Below, piece by piece: positions 58,763 through 64,000 of a DNA stretch of 64,000 nucleotides. Source of the DNA: Okapia johnstoni. Taxonomy: Eukaryota > Chordata > Mammalia > Artiodactyla > Giraffidae. The DNA lies in assembly GCA_024291935.2 (NCBI GenBank), contig CM044310.1, forward strand, positions 116,384,213 through 116,448,212, read 5' to 3'. Position 1 is the stretch's first letter. Every line of letters begins with the position of its first letter. Below the pieces are notes generated by a model. That model did no database searches. It worked only from the letters and a program-made list of their open reading frames with translations, and was not told where the DNA came from. The position numbers and the translations under genes are program-made.

Positions 58763-60360
58763 GTATAGTGACAGGCAAAATCAGGAAAGTCTTAGCGATA
58801 CTGCACAGAAGGGAAAAAGACAAACAAGGACCCTGACTACCCTGAGGTTGTGTCCAAGCCCTTCCCGGGGAGGAATTTGGGCCTGCTGTGATGATAAGGC
58901 CCATTCCCCCCAATACTAGCTCTTAAGAGGGTGCGTTCTTCACGATGGGATGGTAGGCAAAGGTTGGGAAGTCCCAAAAGGCAGCAGCAATCTGGGTCTC
59001 TGAGTGACAGGACATGGGAACCTAGACTCCTAGTTCCCCAGAGAGGAGGGGAACAAGGCCTGGATCTGGGAACCTTCATTCCTGGATCTGAGAGGAGAGG
59101 TCTGGGGGGTCCCAACTCCTGGATATTGAAGTGGGAGGCCACCAGGGACCTGGATGCTTGGTGTGGGTGTAGGAGAGGGCAGAGGGCTGGGACCCCTGGG
59201 TTTGCAGGGAGGAGATCTTGGTTGGGCCACACCCCTCCACCAGACGATCCAGTCCCTAACTCCCTCCCCACTCCAGATACCCTATCCTTTATCTCTGGCC
59301 CTTTAAGAACTCAAGCTGTTGCTAGGCTCCCAGGATCCCAAGGGTGGGGATCAGTTGCATCACCTGTGCCCCTGGGACCCTACCTCCTGCCACCCCACCC
59401 AGAGCCATTCTACAGCATTCACCGATCTCTGCATTCAGCTCTGTTCACCTGTTGTTATCTTGGACCCCACTGAGCGGGTAAGAGACCCCAAACCCCAAGT
59501 GACCCCATCCCACTTGGGTGTATGCCCACCCCACCTCCACCTAACCACAGACCTAGGTATCTCTGCCCAAGACCAGCCTGAGATCTCGGGATACCAGCTT
59601 CCATCCTCCATAGAGACACGAGTCCTGCCCCAAGCTTTCTCCAGAAGGCTGAGGAATCCAGGCCCCTTACACACCTATCTCTGGAGGATAGGAGACTCAA
59701 GAGTTCTCAATCTCCTAACTCAGAACCCAAGAGTTCCAGACACCCATTCCCTTTCTCTCCTGTAATCCACAACCCTCCCCCCGCCCCCCACCCCACCCCA
59801 CCAAGCTTTGCTCCTTCAAAATTCTAGGCATATGAACCTTCAGGCCTCTCCTTTCTAGAGAATTAGGAATTTAGACCCACATTGCCCTCCACCCTCTGGG
59901 AACAAGGAGTCTGAACCCCCAGCAGCCTTCTTGACCAGGATCCAGGAGTCTCCCGCCTCCCCAGGTTACAGGCATTTAGGCCCCCTCATCTCTCAAATCC
60001 AGGTGGTCTGCCCACCGCCCCCCTCCCCCCGTCGTTCCTTCTGAGCCTCCTCTAATGAAAACAACTCTTGAGTCAAGATGTCCCCAGGGCCCTTGAAGAG
60101 GAATTGATCCCATGTCCCCTCAGAGGTCTACACACTTCGAAGCCAAAGTCAAGGAGATCTGGGAGCTCGGAAATGTCTCTTTCTTTCCCAATTTTCCTGG
60201 GACCCCCTTCGGGGAAACAGATAGGGAAATTTACTACGACTCCCAAGAAGCCCCATGCCTCACTCTCCCTTAGCTACCGTGGCTTCCGCCCCACAACCTA
60301 CTGGGGAGTTGCAGGTGGCATCTCCTTTTCCTGGCTCCGACCTGGGCGGTGCTAACGTGG
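58763..60360. other. PTH2-GFY head-to-head intergenic region
   Basis: About 1.6 kb. Contains minisatellite-like units at 59005-59215 (GGATCTGAGAGGAGAGG, CTGGGACCCCTGGGTTTG) and pyrimidine-rich degenerate repeats at 59.5-60.05 kb. GGGGCGTGGCC near 60378 probably belongs to the GFY promoter. No other gene seen. Confidence 0.5.
59005..59215 (+). repeat. minisatellite-like repeat (CTGGATCTGAGAGGAG type)
   Basis: Degenerate copies of the same ~36-base family as at 16505, 18350 and 61785. Confidence 0.55.
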
Positions 60361-60477
60361 TCTATCTAGGGACCACTGGGGCGTGGCCTCCGGAGTGGGC
60401 AGAGGCTCCTCCCCGGCGGCTCTGGCCTTAACCGCTTCCTTCCCGCTCCCCTGCTGCTACAGGTATCACCCAGAGCT

Positions 60478-62691
60478 ATGAAATCCTTCAGACCAATCCT
60501 CTTCCTTCTCATCTTCCTCTTCACCTGGCTGGGCTCCAAGGCCGCCCCTTCGGTCTCACTGCCTGCGGGCTCCGACTTCTTGGGGATAGACCACCCCTCC
60601 CAGCCCTACCCTCCGGCTTCTGAAAATTCCACTCTCTATGGACCTAACCCAGAATCCCTGGGGGCTGCTTATCCTGAGCCCTCCAAGACACCTCATGCGG
60701 TTTCCCCTGAGCCCTCCCCCCTTGACTTCACTGAGACCCCTAATACTGACCTCCAAAAAACCCCCCACCAAGAGCCTCAAAAGGCACCCAAACCTAATTC
60801 ATTCAACACCTCAACACCAGAATACCCAGACACCCTCCAAATTAACCCCTCCAAAATGATATATCCAGAACCATCTGAGACCCCCAAAGCTGGCCTGACT
60901 GAACTTCCACACACAGAATCCCCTGAGGCCTCTACACCTAATTCCTCTAAAACCTCACACCCAGCATTTTCTGAGACCCCAAACCCTGACCCTACCCAAA
61001 CTCTACACCAAGAATCCCCAGAGATTTCCAAGGTTAACTTCACGGAAATCTCACACACAGAATCCCATGAGAATCTCAACTCTAATCCCTCTAAAACTTC
61101 ACACCTGGCATTTTCTGGGACCCCAAACCCTGACCCTACCCAAACTCCACATCAGAAATTCCCAGAGATTCCCAAAGTTAGCTCCCCTGAGATATCACTT
61201 GCAGAAATCACTGAGACCCCAAATTCTGACCCCACCAAAATCTTTGACCTCAAATCTATGGAAACCCATGATCCTGACACCCCAAACTCTAAATTCCTCC
61301 AGACCCTCCGTCCTGACCCTACCGAAACACCCCACCCAGCATCTCACGTAGGCCACAAATCCAACACCACCGAGATTCCCCAAACAAAATTCCCCATAAC
61401 CCTCTACCAAGGCTCAACAGAGATCCCCACGGCCTCTGACCCTGAAATCTCCACTAGCCTTGCCCCAGAAACTCCTGCACACTTCAAAGAAGTTACTGCT
61501 CTTCACGAGCAATCACTGAATCCCAAACCAGAAGCGCTTGCAGCCACCCAGCCCACCACCCTTAAATTGCCCACCTCAGATTCTCCGGGGACAGTTGATC
61601 TGAAAGCCCCCCAGAACTCTATCCCTTTAGGGCCCGACGCCCCTCCTCACTCAGCCCGGATTGCGGGGCCCCCTGCTCCTCCAGGACCCCCCAGTCAGCC
61701 GCGGGCCCCCCAGCGGCGCAGCCGAGGTGAGAGAGTCAACACTATCATCGTGTTGGAGCGAGTGCAGGAGACCGGTAAGGGGCTGGGACTCGGGCTCCTG
61801 GGTCTGAGGGAGGAGGGGCCGGGGGTCTGGACCCCTGGGTCTGAGGGAGGAGGAACTGGGGGCCGGGACTCCCGGATCCGAGGGCGGAGGAGGGCGGGAT
61901 CTGGACTCCTGGGTCTGAGGGTGGAGGGGGCTAGGAGGTTAGATTGCTCAGTCCCTGGGCCTCATTCCTCCAGGCGTGACCCTGGTGGGGCGTCCCCGGG
62001 GCGTGGCAGGCGGGGCCCTCTGCCTATTCCTCGCCGGGATCGGGCTGCTCATTGGCATTTTCCTGCTGCTGTGGTGTCTCTACCGCCGGGCGGCTCGACA
62101 CCGGCCCTTCGCACACCACCGGCTCCCGAACGACGGAGATGAACCGGGTGAGCCACTCCTGCAACGTCCCGCTCCTTGAATTCTCGCACGTTTCCTTAAC
62201 CTGGTTTCGCCTGGCACTTAAGGGCGCCCTACCTAAAAGTACAGGTCCCCATCCAAAGTCAGTAGAAGCCCTGACCCCCAGTTCTCTGGAAATTTCACAA
62301 ACACCTGTGAAGTTGCGCCCCCAGCGCCTCCTGGAGTTGCCCCAGGCAGGGGAGCGGCAAAGTCCCTATGCCCCGCCAGCTCCAGTGGAAGTTTGGAGTC
62401 CTCGCCCCCGTCTCCTCATCCGCCAGCGGCTCAGTAGAGGGGACAGGCCCCCAGTCAGCCCGTGGACGACCTCGCTCCTTTGTCCCCATAGTTACGCATT
62501 TGGACGCCCCGAAGGAACCCTACGACCTCTACTTTTACGCGCCGGACGCCTGGGTCCCTTCACACATCGCTACCAAGCAGCCACCGCCCACCCCCCCGCT
62601 GCCGCCCAAGCTGCCTCCGCCGCCCCGCGGGGGCCGCCCCCAGCGCCTGGAACCGCTCTCCCCTGCCACGCTCCCCAACAACTTCCTGTGA
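60478..62691 (+). CDS. GFY: GFY, Golgi-associated olfactory signalling regulator, complete
   Basis: GFY (Goofy) is a single-pass Golgi membrane protein of olfactory and vomeronasal neurons, needed for normal odour signalling. Coding exons 60478-61774, 61974-62147 and 62492-62691 total 1671 nt, 556 codons plus stop. The ATG follows an acceptor (TGCTGCTACAG, 60462) within 16 bases, so a 5' non-coding exon exists upstream. Residues 1-22 are a signal peptide ([15 protein letters not shown]). A long Pro/Thr/Ser/Glu-rich ectodomain follows, with several sequons and a 48-residue tandem repeat. About residues 446-468 form the membrane segment ([20 protein letters not shown]), then [16 protein letters not shown] and a Pro-rich cytoplasmic tail ([14 protein letters not shown]). 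Human GFY is about 518 residues; the difference is in the repeat region. Confidence 0.94.
60796..61227 (+). repeat. GFY: three 144-bp tandem repeats in the GFY ectodomain
   Basis: Units 60796-60939, 60940-61083 and 61084-61227 each start with AA(T)TC/AATCC and encode 48 residues (NSFNTS.., NSSKTS.., NPSKTS..). Units 2 and 3 are the most alike ([15 protein letters not shown] / [15 protein letters not shown]). Each unit is built of about four 12-residue subrepeats. Confidence 0.8.
61785..61960 (+). repeat. minisatellite-like repeat filling GFY intron 1
   Basis: About four to five copies of a ~36-base unit (CTGGGTCTGAGGGAGGAGG, GGGGCCGGGACTCC). It occupies nearly the whole 199-base intron. Confidence 0.7.
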
Positions 62692-62837
62692 GCCTCTCCA
62701 GACCTGCGCCAGCCCCGGCCAGGAGGAAGCACCCAGGGGTCCTGTCCTCCGGGTCTGCTTTGCTACCTAGTGGTCCTCTAGGATAGAGGACATCCAGAAA
62801 TGCTTTAGATATCAGCGGAGAACACAGTCTGAGACCG

Positions 62838-62843
62838 AATAAA
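62838..62843 (+). terminator. GFY: GFY poly(A) signal AATAAA
   Basis: Canonical hexamer about 150 bases after the GFY stop codon. Confidence 0.85.
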
Positions 62844-63002
62844 TCGCATGTTCCCACAGCTGGACAACTCCTCTGGCCTAAGTCCTGGGAGAGGAGGGTG
62901 GCTGGGGTCAAGGAGACTGGGGGCCTGGGCTCCTCGGTCCGAGGGAGAAGGGAGTTGGAGATTCCTAAGGTCAGTGACGACTGGGTGTGTACACCAAAGC
63001 AT

Positions 63003-63008
63003 TTTATT
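63003..63008 (-). terminator. SLC17A7: probable SLC17A7 poly(A) signal
   Basis: TTTATT on plus is AATAAA on minus. It is the 3' end expected for SLC17A7, the next gene in the conserved order, facing GFY tail-to-tail about 160 bases away. Confidence 0.6.
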
Positions 63009-64000
63009 GGGAGAGGGGCAGGGCAGGATTTACAATCACAGAGACAGAGACACAAAGACACAGCCCTGCCCCGGGGAAAAACACTCCTTTTCCCCAGCCC
63101 CATTCCCTTTCCTGGGATTCTGTGACTTCTCCTATACATATGTTCCCCCAAATTCTAAGCCGAAATAGGGGAGTCTGAGAGGGGAAGAATCCCAGATTTG
63201 GAGTCATTTAGCCCCTGAGGGACGCAATAAATGGCCACTGAGAAAATGAGGGCAGTTCAAAAACCACCCAGGAGAATAAAGTGCAAGGAACTGGGGGGAC
63301 GGGGAGCGTCTTGAAACCACCATGGGGAAGTTCAGTGGCGGTGGCTTCAAACGTTGAGTTGATGGACTTGAGCAGCTGCTCTTCTTAGACCTGAAAATCG
63401 TGTCAGAAAAAGTGCATGGGGGTGAAGAGAGGCATATTGTTAAAACTGCCATTTTGGTTGTTTCTCTAGGCAATGTGCTAAGCTGGGAGAAGGTTTTGGG
63501 GGAATTTGGTGCTTCAGCAGAGTCTGCTGGTGGGGGAGGGATGAAGAGGTTGGGGGGGAGGGTGCTTGAAACTGCCATGTCCCCTCAGAAACGCTGGTGA
63601 GAATCAATCCCTAGAATGGCAGGGATGGGTGACTAGTTGAACCAACTTGGAAAAAGCAGAATACAGTTGGGAGAGATTTGAAATTTCTAGAGGAAGACCT
63701 TGAATTTTTTTGAAAGGGGGGGGTTGAGTAATCTCAGGGGTTAGCCTGAGAGTCCCAGGGGTTCAAGGAAAGGGGGAGGTGCCCAAAACCACAAGAGAGA
63801 GGAAGAGTCTGAATTGTCCATTCAAATAAAGCCCTGAAAGGAGAGATTTGAAACCACTGAGGCAGAAAAAAGTGGAGAAGGGAAGGAAGCTTTAGGGGAA
63901 TTTGGGTATCCTTGAAACTGCCAGTCTGCAGCTTCACTACCCCTGAGAGGCAAATAGGATGGGAAGAGGATCTGACAGCACTGGGAACAAGGGAGAGTGC
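63009..64000 (-). other. SLC17A7: probable SLC17A7 (VGLUT1) 3' untranslated region
   Basis: No coding exon is visible on either strand. Position, strand of the poly(A) signal and synteny (SLC17A7 follows GFY on the opposite strand in mammals) suggest the 3' UTR of the vesicular glutamate transporter; its coding exons would start just right of the window. Degenerate words (CTTGAAACTGCCA and TTGAAACCACCATG) recur at 63310, 63435, 63565, 63848 and 63913. Confidence 0.5.

Noticed and set aside
60478..62142. A single uninterrupted 554-codon reading frame as the GFY protein
   Set aside because: The frame runs through a minisatellite intron and leaves the conserved membrane segment and Pro-rich tail in other frames. 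Clear GT/AG sites give a 556-codon protein with the known GFY ending.

Overview
The window is mammalian nuclear DNA from a ruminant, most likely a bovid. Every gene is split by GT/AG introns. The interspersed repeats include ruminant-specific Bov-tA SINEs, the cetartiodactyl tRNA-derived CHR SINE and a BovB (RTE) LINE, alongside MIR, L1, MER-type DNA elements and a mariner remnant. Gene content and order match the block on human chromosome 19q13.33: CD37 - TEAD2 - DKKL1 - KASH5 (CCDC155) - PTH2 - GFY - SLC17A7. There are no bacterial features, operons or CRISPR arrays.

Layout. 1-4150: the 3' part of CD37 (+ strand, last six coding exons). 4106-18330: TEAD2 (- strand, complete, 447 codons, CpG-rich promoter near 17.2-18.3 kb), tail-to-tail with CD37 so that the two poly(A) signals cross. 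19965-24025: DKKL1 (+, complete, 233 codons). 24-30.3 kb: repeat-rich intergenic DNA. 30.3-53.6 kb: KASH5 (+, complete, 562 codons in 19 coding exons), with a CpG/NRF1-motif promoter candidate at 30.3-30.6 kb and a 6-kb repeat-filled intron. 55.6-57.1 kb: intergenic DNA holding a SINE, a compact promoter-like motif cluster and a retroposed U6 pseudogene. 57493-58470: PTH2 (-, complete, two coding exons, TATA-like box). 60478-62843: GFY (+, complete, 556 codons). 63003-64000: DNA on the - strand that fits the 3' UTR of SLC17A7, whose coding part lies beyond the window.

These genes form no common pathway; their order is conserved synteny. CD37 is a leukocyte tetraspanin, TEAD2 the DNA-binding partner of YAP/TAZ, DKKL1 a secreted testis/acrosome protein, KASH5 the meiotic nuclear-envelope dynein adaptor, PTH2 the neuropeptide TIP39 precursor, GFY a Golgi protein of olfactory neurons, and SLC17A7 the vesicular glutamate transporter VGLUT1. 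I assembled the exon chains by hand. The close of frame in each gene (TEAD2 1344 nt, KASH5 1689 nt, DKKL1 702 nt, PTH2 300 nt, GFY 1671 nt) is strong internal support.

I found no wholly new system. The best second-look items are: a 40-residue rather than 39-residue mature TIP39 peptide; a possible alternative terminal exon of CD37 with its own poly(A) signal; an in-frame, stop-free 249-nt intron with a weak donor in KASH5; a promoter-like cluster (three CCAAT boxes, octamer, CRE-like site, X box) with no gene attached at 55.9-56.1 kb; and a 144-bp tandem repeat in the GFY ectodomain.
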